From assembly GCA_958430865.1 (NCBI GenBank), contig CAUDNR010002190.1, positions 1-64,000 of the forward strand: a stretch of DNA of 64,000 bases, given 5' to 3'. The DNA is from Entrophospora sp. SA101 (lineage: Eukaryota > Glomeromycota > Glomeromycetes > Entrophosporales > Entrophosporaceae). The stretch's first letter is position 1, and every line of letters starts with the position of its first letter. The position numbers and the translations under genes are program-made. Of this stretch, positions 33,227-47,784 are shown piece after piece. The notes under the pieces were generated by a model. The model was given only the letters and a program-made list of their open reading frames with translations. It ran no database searches and had not been told where the DNA came from.

Positions 33227-34081
33227 AAGTTGATGGTTTGCTGAGCTGGGAAAAACCTATCTTGTAAGCAAAATTAAATTCTTTATGATGAAGACATAAA
33301 ATTATTTCATATTTGAGATCAAATAAAAATTTTACGTATCCTTAGCATTGATAGAAACAACCATTAAAGAATGGGTGTTGTTTATCAGAATATACATTGT
33401 TATATATACAGTGTCATAATTAGTGATGCAGATATCCGTCACCGAAATGATTGACTGACATTTAGTCAACCGTTTTCCGACAGTGTGTTTTCTAAAGTGC
33501 AATTAATAAAACTAGCCTCGATTTAATTTGTATAAAGTGGTCAGTTAGTCAATGAAATGAGTTGTTGGGAAAACATCATGTTGGGGACCCTAATAAATAA
33601 CTTTCAATTTCATTAGCTTCACTACAATAATCATTTTCTGCTCTAAAGAAAGTGAGATGTATTTCAAATACAATAAAGTAATTTGCAAATGCTGACGTTT
33701 CTCCATATTGAAAATTTACGAACATTTAGCAGAAAATGAGCTTTGAAAATTTTAATATTAACAGGCTTTTTGGTAAAATGTGGATACCGATCTTCCCAGT
33801 GGAGGACAAATTATCATTGACATTTGAGTAGTGTAATACAAATTCTTATTAGAATTATCGTTTTATCTGTCTACTCGAATTATTCGTTTATAAAATGTAA
33901 AATATTAATTCACAGCTTGATGCAACAAATTCTATATGATTTTTATTTTTATTGTTAAGGGTTTTAACCCATTTGTAAAACTATTTTGTGTTTATAATCA
34001 ATATTATTACTATGGCTTAAGAAAATAAAATAAAAAGTCAGTTGCTATTGTTTATTATTATTATCACTATATGATATTCGA

Positions 34082-34117
<36 letters not shown>

Positions 34118-35001
34118 ATTAATATTAATCCTTAATTTTATTCGAATTTTTAATTGATTTTATTCGAATTATCAAATTTTATTAATTTTATTCGAATTAT
34201 CGGTTTTATTCGAATTATTAGTATTAGTATTAGTTTATTCATTTTATTCGAATAAGATTCTTAACGAATAAAACGAATAATTTAAATAAACCTTATTCTA
34301 ATAGAAACCCTATATTTGAGCCAGCATTTACAAATCTGGCATTTCAATAAGGAATCTTAATGAACAAGTCACGATATAAATTTAAGAGCACATACTAAAT
34401 TTATTATTTCTAATTAATTATATTGTCATAATTTTCACCTTTTCGTCACATTTACCATTTCGTCAACTTTGTCAGATGTGACGGAATTAATAATGATAAC
34501 AATTGACGATATGATTTCCCGCTCACAAAAACAATTACATCAATTTCAGAGGATTGAACGAATACAATATAAATATTATTAAAAACAATAATCCATAAAT
34601 TTAGTTTAATAAAATGTGCAAACGAAAAGCAAAAGAATCATCAAAAGTATTATTTAGGCGAAACAAAGCTCAAAATGTTTTTTATAGCCCAAGTTAACGA
34701 AGGGAAACGCCTTTTAAAAATTCGACAATTTCCAATTTGTACTTTCACGTGAGGCTTGTCCACTCGACAACTTTTGGGGATTTCGTGACGAATTGCGTTC
34801 GAGCAACAAATTTATTTTGAATGTCAACTATTGTAAATTTTTATGAGAAATTTTTTACATAGTACGCAAGTCGTGCTTACTTGACTGTTTTTGAGCGTTT
34901 CAAAGGCAAAGTGCAAAAGGTTAAGTATCAATTGTCAAAACCGATAGTTTAGCGTTTGAACGGGTCATTTAGATATTAATATCATATTAATAATAATATT
35001 A
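33227..35001. other. AT-rich non-coding stretch, copy 3
   Basis: Equivalent of 4541-6315. Microsatellite near 34080-34130. Confidence 0.6.
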
Positions 35002-35516
35002 TTATTCTAAATCTCTCTTTCGATGACTTTTTAAAAAAGCTAACCGATCCGCATAAGACCGAATTGTTTTACAGGTATCAGAATTGATCCTTCAGTAGGC
35101 ACTTCCAATTGTTTTTTAAATGCTTTCACAAGACCCTCAGTAATTTTATCATTATCAGAACCCCATTAACCATCCCTTCTTCTGGATTATTTAAAAATTT
35201 ATCAACTGGCATAGCATTAGATAGGTTAAATAAGTTCTTCTAATGCAGGAACATTGGTTTCTCTAACATTGTCAACAGTATTAATTTATCAATAATATAA
35301 CAAGCATTTGATTAATTAAATATCCATACACAAAAATTACTTAACAATTCATTATCATTATTATGCAACCAAATTTTAATGAATCCTATATTGAGTTCAA
35401 ATTTAGTAAAAATCTTTTAAGCATTCCAAAATGATGTCTTGTGTGTTACTACTTTGTACATCCCGGATATTCACAATTGAAAGTTTTTGTTCCAAGATGA
35501 CATTTTATGTGTTTAA
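35002..35516 (-). pseudogene. decayed coding relic, copy 3
   Basis: Same relic as 6316-6830. Confidence 0.4.
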
Positions 35517-35679
35517 TCAAAGCTCTGGACGAGCCGAGCCAGCTCGATTTGATGCTATATACTATTTCATAATGTTTTTATTTTTGCAACCCATTACCTA
35601 AAAAATAATTTAAGAGCATATTCTCTTGATTTCAACCCGAACTTGAAAAATTCAAGTTTAACTCGGGCCTGAATCAACT

Positions 35680-35784
35680 TATAGTTTCTATTTGAACAAG
35701 TTTATTTGAATTATTTATTGTATTTGAATAAAACGAATAAACGAATAATTCGAATAAGAATTTGCATTGCGAATAGAAACTATA
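35680..35784. mobile_element. 105 bp inverted-repeat element, copy 3
   Basis: Same element as 6994-7098. Confidence 0.55.
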
Positions 35785-35852
35785 GCTCAACTTGATAACA
35801 ATAAATATTTTTTAAACGTTTTGCATTGCGTTTTTCTCCACAAATATTTTAT

Positions 35853-35968
35853 ACAGTTAAGCATCGTTTCGACGAATTATAATTAAACTCGCATCGCGAA
35901 TTTTTAAAATCATATAAAACTCGTTGAAACGTGATTTTAAATAGATTCGTTGAAGCGAGGTTTAACTG
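35853..35968. mobile_element. 116 bp pogo-like MITE, copy 3
   Basis: Same element as 7167-7282, with TA on both sides. Confidence 0.75.
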
Positions 35969-36722
35969 TATGCATATGTTTCAGAACTTAAAAAAAAGAT
36001 TTTTTATTAGAAGCACAAATATTGTTAAAACATAGAATCATTTGAAATTTTTTAAAATTTTCGGAATTTTAGTCTGTTATAAAGAAGATTATTATGCAGG
36101 AAATAATAAACTATTTTGTAAATATTGTTCAATAAACGAACTCAAGTTTGTGTAAAAAGTAGCCCATATATTCTATAATAAAGTATGACGTCGATGAATT
36201 CTACCCTTAAAAAAATTTTTCCCCAATTTAAAGCAGAGCCTGGCTGGGCAATTATAATTGAAGTCATGTGCTCAATGCTAGAAAATTTATTTTTGTCATC
36301 CTGGTAGATCCACTTTAAAAGCTATGAGCATTAAATTTTGACAGAATAGATGGTTCCCATTTAAGGATACCGGCTGCAACTTTTGATGATGGTTGCGTCA
36401 TATAAAAATGATTGCAACCACTGGTTGCAACCGTCTTTACGACCATTTTTTTTTCCTTTTTTGGATTGCGACATGGAACATTATTCCCATTATTTAAAAA
36501 ATGAGATTTGATGATGATACCTTTTACTTTTATATAAGTTTTAATCAATGGATCTTGATTCCAAAAAGCTACATTTTTTACTATGTTATTTCGGTAAATC
36601 ACGTGTTAGATACTGTGTAAAGTTTTACAATGTAGCTATACATGTGACAACGTGGAAAATTTTGCTTGAATAATCATTCTTCTACAAGTTGAAGAATTAT
36701 GTAATATATATTATTAATCTTT
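35969..36722. promoter_or_regulatory. SEL1L/HRD3 upstream region, copy 3
   Basis: Same as 7283-8036. E-box at 36600-36605. Confidence 0.35.
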
Positions 36723-39700
36723 ATGAGCAACAGTAATAATAATAATAAGAGAGAAATGTGCAAAAAATTTTTACTTATTTTCTACATTACATTTTATGTG
36801 ATTAATTATTATATATTTGTTCAAGTTGAAGCGGCAACCCCTACTAGTGAAGCGTCTCAAAGCACAAATACACCTTCGATTCAATCATCAATATCAAATA
36901 ATGTTAAATATAATTCTTACAATAATGATCATCAAATCAATGGTATGTTAAAATAAATAAATAATGAATTGGTTGACTCATTGATACATTAAATGATTAA
37001 TTCTAAGCCCTCACCATCTATTCCATTTTTACATTTGGATAGCTGATGAATTATATCAAACAGCATCGACACTACTATATTCAATAAAGGGATTATTATC
37101 ATCAAGAGAAAAAACATATACTACTACTAACATTAGCGATGACAATTCAGATCTTAATATTTTCAATATTTTCTACAAGTATTTTTCTAAAACCATTTAT
37201 TTTATATTTAAAATAAATCTACCACAATCATCACCATCTTTAGAATTTCAAAATATGGGAAAGCAACTAGCAACCAATAATATAATAAAAGAATTATTAA
37301 AAGTCATAGAACTATTATTAGAAAAAGCTGCTTTTGAGTTTGGCCATGATGATGCTTTGTATACTTTGGCAGACATGAACTTTGCAAGTGTTTCTTTACT
37401 TTTTTTTACTTGAGTAATTCATGATAAAATATTTAACAACTTTATTTTTTTATTAGTATGGAAAATATACATATCCTCGTAATCTTACAGCAGCTTTTAA
37501 TTATTATCAAGAATTAGCAAATAGATCTGGTAATTCAACTGCCCAACAAATGATTGGTTTTATGTATGCAACTGGAATTGATGATGTGGTTGAAAGAGAT
37601 CAAGTAAAGGTATTGTGTATATTTGTGTCGAAATTTATTGGTTTGAAAAGATTTTTAGGATATCAACAGATACATATATAGCTTACATTTATAATCACAA
37701 TATCTCCTTTATAATTAATCGATCAGGCATTATTGTACCATAAATTTGCCGCATCTGGTCACGATACTGCTGCTGAAATGACTTTGGCATATCGTTATTT
37801 AATGGGAATTGGCGTACCAAAAAGTTGTGAAGATTCTTTGTTTTATTATAAACGTGTTGCTGACAAAGGTAAACTTTCAATTAATTATATAGTAAAGGAA
37901 GATAATTTATACAAATTAAAATCACAATAATCGACATTATCTACCCATTTTTATAGCTATTGAATATTATAAATCAGGACCAATTGGTGGTCGTCAACTT
38001 CCTCCAAAAAAAATTAGATTATATGACGAGAATGGTGGTATTTATGGATATGGCGCAAGTGCTAGTTCACCTTCTAAATTAATTAATCAACCTGTTTGGG
38101 ATGATATTTTAGAATATTATCAATACATGGCCAATAAAGGTGATATCAATGCTCAGGTAATTTCAATCAATCTATTTATAAAAAAATATATTAGTGTAAA
38201 TGATCAATATATATATATTTATACAACAGATAGGTTTAGGCCAATTATTTTATCAAGGAACTAGAAGTATTTCTCAAAATTTTGAATTGGCATTAAAATA
38301 TTTAAAACTTGCTGCAAATCAATATTGGAAGTCATCATCATCGTCGTCGTCAGGTGCTTCAATGTTAAATGATCCAATCTTATCATATTCATTATCTTCA
38401 CCAACATCATCTCCTCCTACAACTAATCTAGAAGTTGTCCAAGCAGCTGGTCAAGCAGCTGGAATATTAGGTCAAATGTATTTGAGAGGTGAAGGCGTTG
38501 AACAAAATAATCGAACCGCCTTGAAATGGTTTCTTAGAGGTGTTAAACTTTCTAATCCTACTGCACTAAACGGACTTGGTTTGATGCATATGAACGGTGT
38601 TGAAGTTCAAAAGGTATAGTTTGATTTTTAAAAAAGAAAAAATAACGATTATATTAATTAATTCATTTCTAATTATGTTAGAGTTATGAAAATGCAATGA
38701 ATTTGTTTAAACTCGCAGCCAAATTAGATTATCCTGATGCTTCGGCTAATTTGGGCTTAATATTTTGTACTTGTCAACGTATATTTAACTAATTTCAATA
38801 TTACTTTTTCAAATAAATACTTATTAATTATTTTATTTTTAATTTTTCAAGTTCAAAAAGGAGAATTCAAATTAGCATATGATTGCTTCCAAGAGGCGGC
38901 AGATCAATCAAATCATCTACTTGCCGTTTATTATTTAGCTGAATTGTCTACAAATGGTTTCGGTACTAATCCATCTTGTTCAACGGCCGTGACTGTAATT
39001 ATCATGAATAAATTTTTTTGTTTAAAAAAAATTTTTTATATTCACTATTATTTTTTTTAGTTGTATAAAAAGGTTGTAGAAAATGGTGACTGGTTGTATT
39101 CAACGTTTCCTGAAGCTTATAAAGCATATTTATCTGGTGATAAAGAAAGTGCATTTATTCATTATTTATTAGCATCTGAAAGAGGATATGAAATTGCACA
39201 ATCAAATGTTGCTTGGCTACTAGATAGGGGTTTGTTTTTTGTCATTAGCTTATTTTTTTTTTGTTGTTTTTTTTTTTTAAAAAAATTTTTTAATTTTAAT
39301 TCAATCAACATAAAAGACAAGTCAATGTGGTGGTATCTGCCACAAATAAATTCAAAAATCAATGATCCTGTTCAAGAACGATTAGCTTTAATTTACTGGA
39401 CAAGATCTGCAAATCAAGGAAATATTGATGCAAGAGTAAAAATGGGCGACTATTATTTTAAAGGTTTAGGAACTGAAGTTGATTTTGTTAAAGCTGCCAC
39501 TTGTTATCAAATAGCTGCTGAAGTTCAATTTAGTGCTATGGCCATGTGGAACCTTGGTTGGATGTATGAAAATGGAATTGGTGTTTTTAAGGTACTAGGA
39601 GCTTCTTTCTTAAAAGTAAACAATAAGCAAAAATAAAAATATAATTAACAAAATAATAAATTTAGGATTTTCATCTTGCTAAAAAATGGTATGATCGATC

Positions 39701-40334
39701 ATTAGCAACAAATCCCGATGGTTATTTACCAACAACATTATCTTTAATCAATTTACATATTAAAAGATTATGGGAATATTTTAGTGGTAATAATAATAAT
39801 GTTAATAACAATAAAATAATAGACAAGGAAGACAATACCAATAATAAAAACAATGATAATGATAACAATAACGAAATTGTTGACAATGGCCAAAAAATAG
39901 GAAAAACATCAAATAATAAAGAAAAAAAGGATGATGAAACAGATAACGGTGGTAATAATAATTCAATTGAAACAATCTTCCTCTCTTCTCCTCATTTACC
40001 AATTGCTTCTCCTTCTTCTTCATTGACTTCTACCAACGACAATTCTAATCCTAATAATGATATAAAACATACTCGTAAAGATTGGGATCTTATTGGACCA
40101 GAAGGCGAAAAATTAATAGAAAAATATAAAGCACATAGATATGGCGGTGATGATGATGATTTTGATGAATCGCCATTTTCTTCTTTTGCTACAGAAGAAG
40201 AAGATGATGACGATTTACTTATTTCATTAGACATATTTATTATATTATTTTGCTGTTTCTTCCTTGCATGGTTAATTTATTTTAGACAATTAAGAAATCA
40301 TGCTATTAATGACAACAACAATAATATTCAATGA
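36723..40334 (+). CDS. SEL1L/HRD3-type ERAD adaptor, copy 3
   Basis: Same gene as 8037-11648. Exons: 36723-36942, 37043-37383, 37457-37609, 37727-37868, 37957-38156, 38230-38613, 38682-38766, 38852-38994, 39061-39229, 39317-39591, 39666-40334. The gene and its broken C-terminal extension (40335-40464) are complete. The block stops ~230 bp after the gene, at the inverted junction 40561-40568, so the transposase relic and kinase are missing from this copy. Confidence 0.9.
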
Positions 40335-40560
40335 AGAGATGGAATACCAGCAGGCGGTAATGCAAATAGTTATTAATGAAAATGGAAATATAATAGGAGG
40401 GGTTGGTGGTGAAGATGAGATTACTTTTGGTAGAAGATATGACTATGTCGATGATAAATGGTGATGACTCTACGCACAAAGACTTGTATGGGAAAATATT
40501 AGAGGCTTTAATAATATTTTTCACCGCTAAATTTATACAGTTTTTACCTTTAATTAATTA

Positions 40561-40568
40561 TAATAAAT
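40561..40568. other. inverted (fold-back) junction with 8 bp microhomology
   Basis: TAATAAAT is present both at the end of the forward arm (equivalent 11875-11882) and at the start of the reverse arm (equivalent 17841-17848). On its left the sequence follows copy 1 forward. On its right it follows copy 2. The loop between matching arm ends is about 2.17 kb (40569-42738). Confidence 0.9.
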
Positions 40569-40697
40569 GAGTATGTAATTGTGTTAAAAGAAAAATTTAG
40601 TACGACTGAGAGATTGGACAAGAAAAATATAAAAATATAAAATTGAAGAGACTCGGAATATATTATATACATTTTTTTGTAAGCTTTTTATATTTTA

Positions 40698-40866
40698 TTA
40701 TCAGGCAGGTCCTATGTAATCACTGGCAGAAATAAATAAACTTATTTTTGCAACTTTATATTATAATCATGTGATACAGTCACTTTTATTGTTTAATAAT
40801 AAGAATATATTTGGATTAAAGAAAAAAAATTTATTTCTGCCAGTAATACGTCGGACCTACTGATAA
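40698..40866. mobile_element. 169 bp MITE, copy 4
   Basis: Same element as 13749-13917, inverted. Confidence 0.7.
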
Positions 40867-41174
40867 CAAGCCTTTGAAGCAATTTTACTTACGTCATTTT
40901 TGACTTGACGGCTGCAAATTTGGCAACATTTCGTCAAACAACAACATTAGACAGCCTATAATAAAAGTAAGAGAATTATGATTTTATCGATTATCGAAAT
41001 TTCATTATGATTATGAAATTATAGAGTGTAATTTAATATAACTGGCATTAGTTATTGAATTTAGGCGATTATGAATTTATCGAATATGAATTTAACGAGC
41101 TTTGACTGTGTTCGGGAAATTCTTCTGTCAGTTGGCCAAAAGTACTTCTATATTTTATTATGGCCTTCCATCTT

Positions 41175-42175
41175 CTAAATGTAATATTACTATATAGGTA
41201 ATATGTCATCCCTAAAAGTATATTTATCACTACTAGGCCCGAGCTTCATTCGGGTAGCAATCAAAACATCACTAGCAAAACATGAATGACTGATTGTATT
41301 GTCAAATGCAAAAACTGCCAACTGCGCCTGGAAAGGAAATGCCTTGTTTTGAATCTGTAAAGATAAGAATGAATAAATAAATACCTTCCTTTCGTCAACA
41401 AATCACTGATATTGATGATTAATCCAAGTAGATATCTTTACGAATTTTCTGGTGATTACATCCAAGTTTTCCCAGCCACACATGTACAATTGGTTCACTT
41501 ATTTTTTTTTTCTTCAATTTCAATTGAAGGGAATATTTCTTCTTCATGTATTTTTTAAAATCTTTAATACACTTTTTGACCAAAGGTATTCCACGAGTAA
41601 TCCATGAAGGTTTTCACCATACATTAAACTTTTGATTTTTGGTGTTTCCATCTTCTTGAAATTGGAAGTATATCGCCCATCCTTTAGAAATTAATTAGAC
41701 CATGTCCGAATCAAACAAGCACATCAAGGTTTTGCACCAATATGCTCTGCAATTATTTTGCTTGCATTATGTGCACCATAATCTTTAATGCGTAATCTAA
41801 AAGATTGGCGCATTGTTTGGAAGCGTATTTTATCACCAGAATCATTATTTTTATCTTTCTCTAGAACTGATAATGTTGACAAAACGTCCTCAAACTTTTT
41901 AATTAAATCGATTTCACCACTTTCTATACATATGGTCATCATTATCATTGCTATCAACCACAATATCATCTAGAGAATCTTTTTTTTGGAAAAAATGGTG
42001 TCAATTGCTAATCGTAATTACCAATATAACAGAAGATATTTTTGAATAGGACTTGCTGCCATCGTTTTTCAAAAAATTGAAGGTCAAAATCATTCTCATC
42101 ATACCAAATTTCATCATTTGATTCATTGTCAGATGATGATTTACCAATTATTATTTCGTCCAAGGAAATCATATA
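41175..42175 (-). pseudogene. degenerate DDE-type transposase, copy 4
   Basis: Inverted copy of 12440-13440. Just upstream, base 41078 (A) differs from copy 2 (18358, G). Confidence 0.55.
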
Positions 42176-42836
42176 TATTTACATCAGGACCTAAAAGTTT
42201 ATTATTATCAAAAACATTAAAATTTTGTCTCTTGCATTTTTTTTAAATGACTATTTTGACGTTTAGGAGGCAAAATGTGGTTAGGAACATAAAACATGTT
42301 TTTTGATATTTATATTAAATTTTTAAAGTCTTGCATCTATCTCACTATTGTGCCAAGAAAACATGGTCTGATTTTCTCACCGTTGTAATCCTTATAATAT
42401 AGATATATATTATGCAAAAAACTCAATTTTGGTCAGAGAGGTCCCTAACCACATATTCCTGGAGCTTCCGTATGAGACTTATATATTTGATCTAGATAGT
42501 TGACCGACTACCTAATGGGCCTGTTTCTATTGTCCAATTGCCCATACATAGAACCTAAGCTACACAATGGCATGATTTTCACTGTCGTAACATCACAATT
42601 ACACTTATAAACCTTTTTCTTAAACTGTCAAGGTCTTTCTTTCTTAGATTAATGGTATTGTTATTAAAAATTATCGTGTTACGCCACTCCTTAAGAGAAA
42701 ATATATAATAATCGTTTAAATAAACAAAAAGGATTTATTATAATTAATTAAAGGTAAAAACTGTATAAATTTAGCGGTGAAAAATATTATTAAAGCCTCT
42801 AATATTTTCCCATACAAGTCTTTGTGCGTAGAGTCA
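42176..42836. other. non-coding stretch downstream of SEL1L, copy 4
   Basis: Equivalent of 11779-12439. Nothing recognised. Confidence 0.5.
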
Positions 42837-42966
42837 TCACCATTTATCATCGACATAGTCATATCTTCTACCAAAAGTAATCTCATCTTCACCACCAACC
42901 CCTCCTATTATATTTCCATTTTCATTAATAACTATTTGCATTACCGCCTGCTGGTATTCCATCTCT

Positions 42967-45900
42967 TCATTGAATATTATTGTTGTTGTCATTAATAGCA
43001 TGATTTCTTAATTGTCTAAAATAAATTAACCATGCAAGGAAGAAACAGCAAAATAATATAATAAATATGTCTAATGAAATAAGTAAATCGTCATCATCTT
43101 CTTCTTCTGTAGCAAAAGAAGAAAATGGCGATTCATCAAAATCATCATCATCACCGCCATATCTATGTGCTTTATATTTTTCTATTAATTTTTCGCCTTC
43201 TGGTCCAATAAGATCCCAATCTTTACGAGTATGTTTTATATCATTATTAGGATTAGAATTGTCGTTGGTAGAAGTCAATGAAGAAGAAGGAGAAGCAATT
43301 GGTAAATGAGGAGAAGAGAGGAAGATTGTTTCAATTGAATTATTATTACCACCGTTATCTGTTTCATCATCCTTTTTTTCTTTATTATTTGATGTTTTTC
43401 CTATTTTTTGGCCATTGTCAACAATTTCGTTATTGTTATCATTATCATTGTTTTTATTATTGGTATTGTCTTCCTTGTCTATTATTTTATTGTTATTAAC
43501 ATTATTATTATTACCACTAAAATATTCCCATAATCTTTTAATATGTAAATTGATTAAAGATAATGTTGTTGGTAAATAACCATCGGGATTTGTTGCTAAT
43601 GATCGATCATACCATTTTTTAGCAAGATGAAAATCCTAAATTTATTATTTTGTTAATTATATTTTTATTTTTGCTTATTGTTTACTTTTAAGAAAGAAGC
43701 TCCTAGTACCTTAAAAACACCAATTCCATTTTCATACATCCAACCAAGGTTCCACATGGCCATAGCACTAAATTGAACTTCAGCAGCTATTTGATAACAA
43801 GTGGCAGCTTTAACAAAATCAACTTCAGTTCCTAAACCTTTAAAATAATAGTCGCCCATTTTTACTCTTGCATCAATATTTCCTTGATTTGCAGATCTTG
43901 TCCAGTAAATTAAAGCTAATCGTTCTTGAACAGGATCATTGATTTTTGAATTTATTTGTGGCAGATACCACCACATTGACTTGTCTTTTATGTTGATTGA
44001 ATTAAAATTAAAAAATTTTTTTAAAAAAAAAAAACAACAAAAAAAAAATAAGCTAATGACAAAAAACAAACCCCTATCTAGTAGCCAAGCAACATTTGAT
44101 TGTGCAATTTCATATCCTCTTTCAGATGCTAATAAATAATGAATAAATGCACTTTCTTTATCACCAGATAAATATGCTTTATAAGCTTCAGGAAACGTTG
44201 AATACAACCAGTCACCATTTTCTACAACCTTTTTATACAACTAAAAAAAATAATAGTGAATATAAAAAATTTTTTTTAAACAAAAAAATTTATTCATGAT
44301 AATTACAGTCACGGCCGTTGAACAAGATGGATTAGTACCGAAACCATTTGTAGACAATTCAGCTAAATAATAAACGGCAAGTAGATGATTTGATTGATCT
44401 GCCGCCTCTTGGAAGCAATCATATGCTAATTTGAATTCTCCTTTTTGAACTTGAAAAATTAAAAATAAAATAATTAATAAGTATTTATTTGAAAAAGTAA
44501 TATTGAAATTAGTTAAATATACGTTGACAAGTACAAAATATTAAGCCCAAATTAGCCGAAGCATCAGGATAATCTAATTTGGCTGCGAGTTTAAACAAAT
44601 TCATTGCATTTTCATAACTCTAACATAATTAGAAATGAATTAATTAATATAATCGTTATTTTTTCTTTTTTAAAAATCAAACTATACCTTTTGAACTTCA
44701 ACACCGTTCATATGCATCAAACCAAGTCCGTTTAGTGCAGTAGGATTAGAAAGTTTAACACCTCTAAGAAACCATTTCAAGGCGGTTCGATTATTTTGTT
44801 CAACGCCTTCACCTCTCAAATACATTTGACCTAATATTCCAGCTGCTTGACCAGCTGCTTGGACAACTTCTAGATTAGTTGTAGGAGGAGATGATGTTGG
44901 TGAAGATAATGAATATGATAAGATTGGATCATTTAACATTGAAGCACCTGACGACGACGATGATGATGACTTCCAATATTGATTTGCAGCAAGTTTTAAA
45001 TATTTTAATGCCAATTCAAAATTTTGAGAAATACTTCTAGTTCCTTGATAAAATAATTGGCCTAAACCTATCTGTTGTATAAATATATATATATTGATCA
45101 TTTACACTAATATATTTTTTTATAAATAGATTGATTGAAATTACCTGAGCATTGATATCACCTTTATTGGCCATGTATTGATAATATTCTAAAATATCAT
45201 CCCAAACAGGTTGATTAATTAATTTAGAAGGTGAACTAGCACTTGCGCCATATCCATAAATACCACCATTCTCGTCATATAATCTAATTTTTTTTGGAGG
45301 AAGTTGACGACCACCAATTGGTCCTGATTTATAATATTCAATAGCTATAAAAATGGGTAGATAATGTCGATTATTGTGATTTTAATTTGTATAAATTATC
45401 TTCCTTTACTATATAATTAATTGAAAGTTTACCTTTGTCAGCAACACGTTTATAATAAAACAAAGAATCTTCACAACTTTTTGGTACGCCAATTCCCATT
45501 AAATAACGATATGCCAAAGTCATTTCAGCAGCAGTATCGTGACCAGATGCGGCAAATTTATGGTACAATAATGCCTGATCGATTAATTATAAAGGAGATA
45601 TTGTGATTATAAATGTAAGCTATATATGTATCTGTTGATATCCTAAAAATCTTTTCAAACCAATAAATTTCGACACAAATATACACAATACCTTTACTTG
45701 ATCTCTTTCAACCACATCATCAATTCCAGTTGCATACATAAAACCAATCATTTGTTGGGCAGTTGAATTACCAGATCTATTTGCTAATTCTTGATAATAA
45801 TTAAAAGCTGCTGTAAGATTACGAGGATATGTATATTTTCCATACTAATAAAAAAATAAAGTTGTTAAATATTTTATCATGAATTACTCAAGTAAAAAAA

Positions 45901-46578
45901 AGTAAAGAAACACTTGCAAAGTTCATGTCTGCCAAAGTATACAAAGCATCATCATGGCCAAACTCAAAAGCAGCTTTTTCTAATAATAGTTCTATGACTT
46001 TTAATAATTCTTTTATTATATTATTGGTTGCTAGTTGCTTTCCCATATTTTGAAATTCTAAAGATGGTGATGATTGTGGTAGATTTATTTTAAATATAAA
46101 ATAAATGGTTTTAGAAAAATACTTGTAGAAAATATTGAAAATATTAAGATCTGAATTGTCATCGCTAATGTTAGTAGTAGTATATGTTTTTTCTCTTGAT
46201 GATAATAATCCCTTTATTGAATATAGTAGTGTCGATGCTGTTTGATATAATTCATCAGCTATCCAAATGTAAAAATGGAATAGATGGTGAGGGCTTAGAA
46301 TTAATCATTTAATGTATCAATGAGTCAACCAATTCATTATTTATTTATTTTAACATACCATTGATTTGATGATCATTATTGTAAGAATTATATTTAACAT
46401 TATTTGATATTGATGATTGAATCGAAGGTGTATTTGTGCTTTGAGACGCTTCACTAGTAGGGGTTGCCGCTTCAACTTGAACAAATATATAATAATTAAT
46501 CACATAAAATGTAATGTAGAAAATAAGTAAAAATTTTTTGCACATTTCTCTCTTATTATTATTATTACTGTTGCTCAT
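42967..46578 (-). CDS. SEL1L/HRD3-type ERAD adaptor, copy 4
   Basis: Inverted copy of 8037-11648. First exon 46359-46578, last exon 42967-43635; the intermediate exons follow from 54615 minus the copy 1 coordinates. Splice signals, the in-frame intron and the C-terminal remnant (42837-42966) are unchanged. Confidence 0.9.
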
Positions 46579-47332
46579 AAAGATTAATAATATATATTAC
46601 ATAATTCTTCAACTTGTAGAAGAATGATTATTCAAGCAAAATTTTCCACGTTGTCACATGTATAGCTACATTGTAAAACTTTACACAGTATCTAACACGT
46701 GATTTACCGAAATAACATAGTAAAAAATGTAGCTTTTTGGAATCAAGATCCATTGATTAAAACTTATATAAAAGTAAAAGGTATCATCATCAAATCTCAT
46801 TTTTTAAATAATGGGAATAATGTTCCATGTCGCAATCCAAAAAAGGAAAAAAAAATGGTCGTAAAGACGGTTGCAACCAGTGGTTGCAATCATTTTTATA
46901 TGACGCAACCATCATCAAAAGTTGCAGCCGGTATCCTTAAATGGGAACCATCTATTCTGTCAAAATTTAATGCTCATAGCTTTTAAAGTGGATCTACCAG
47001 GATGACAAAAATAAATTTTCTAGCATTGAGCACATGACTTCAATTATAATTGCCCAGCCAGGCTCTGCTTTAAATTGGGGAAAAATTTTTTTAAGGGTAG
47101 AATTCATCGACGTCATACTTTATTATAGAATATATGGGCTACTTTTTACACAAACTTGAGTTCGTTTATTGAACAATATTTACAAAATAGTTTATTATTT
47201 CCTGCATAATAATCTTCTTTATAACAGACTAAAATTCCGAAAATTTTAAAAAATTTCAAATGATTCTATGTTTTAACAATATTTGTGCTTCTAATAAAAA
47301 ATCTTTTTTTTAAGTTCTGAAACATATGCATA
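46579..47332. promoter_or_regulatory. SEL1L/HRD3 upstream region, copy 4
   Basis: Same as 7283-8036. E-box at 46696-46701. Confidence 0.35.
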
Positions 47333-47448
47333 CAGTTAAACCTCGCTTCAACGAATCTATTTAAAATCACGTTTCAACGAGTTTTATATGATTTTAAAAA
47401 TTCGCGATGCGAGTTTAATTATAATTCGTCGAAACGATGCTTAACTGT
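47333..47448. mobile_element. 116 bp pogo-like MITE, copy 4
   Basis: Same element as 7167-7282. Confidence 0.75.
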
Positions 47449-47516
47449 ATAAAATATTTGTGGAGAAAAACGCAATGCAAAACGTTTAAAAAATATTTAT
47501 TGTTATCAAGTTGAGC

Positions 47517-47621
47517 TATAGTTTCTATTCGCAATGCAAATTCTTATTCGAATTATTCGTTTATTCGTTTTATTCAAATACAATAAATAATTCAAATAAA
47601 CTTGTTCAAATAGAAACTATA
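47517..47621. mobile_element. 105 bp inverted-repeat element, copy 4
   Basis: Same element as 6994-7098. Confidence 0.55.
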
Positions 47622-47784
47622 AGTTGATTCAGGCCCGAGTTAAACTTGAATTTTTCAAGTTCGGGTTGAAATCAAGAGAATATGCTCTTAAATTATTTTT
47701 TAGGTAATGGGTTGCAAAAATAAAAACATTATGAAATAGTATATAGCATCAAATCGAGCTGGCTCGGCTCGTCCAGAGCTTTGA

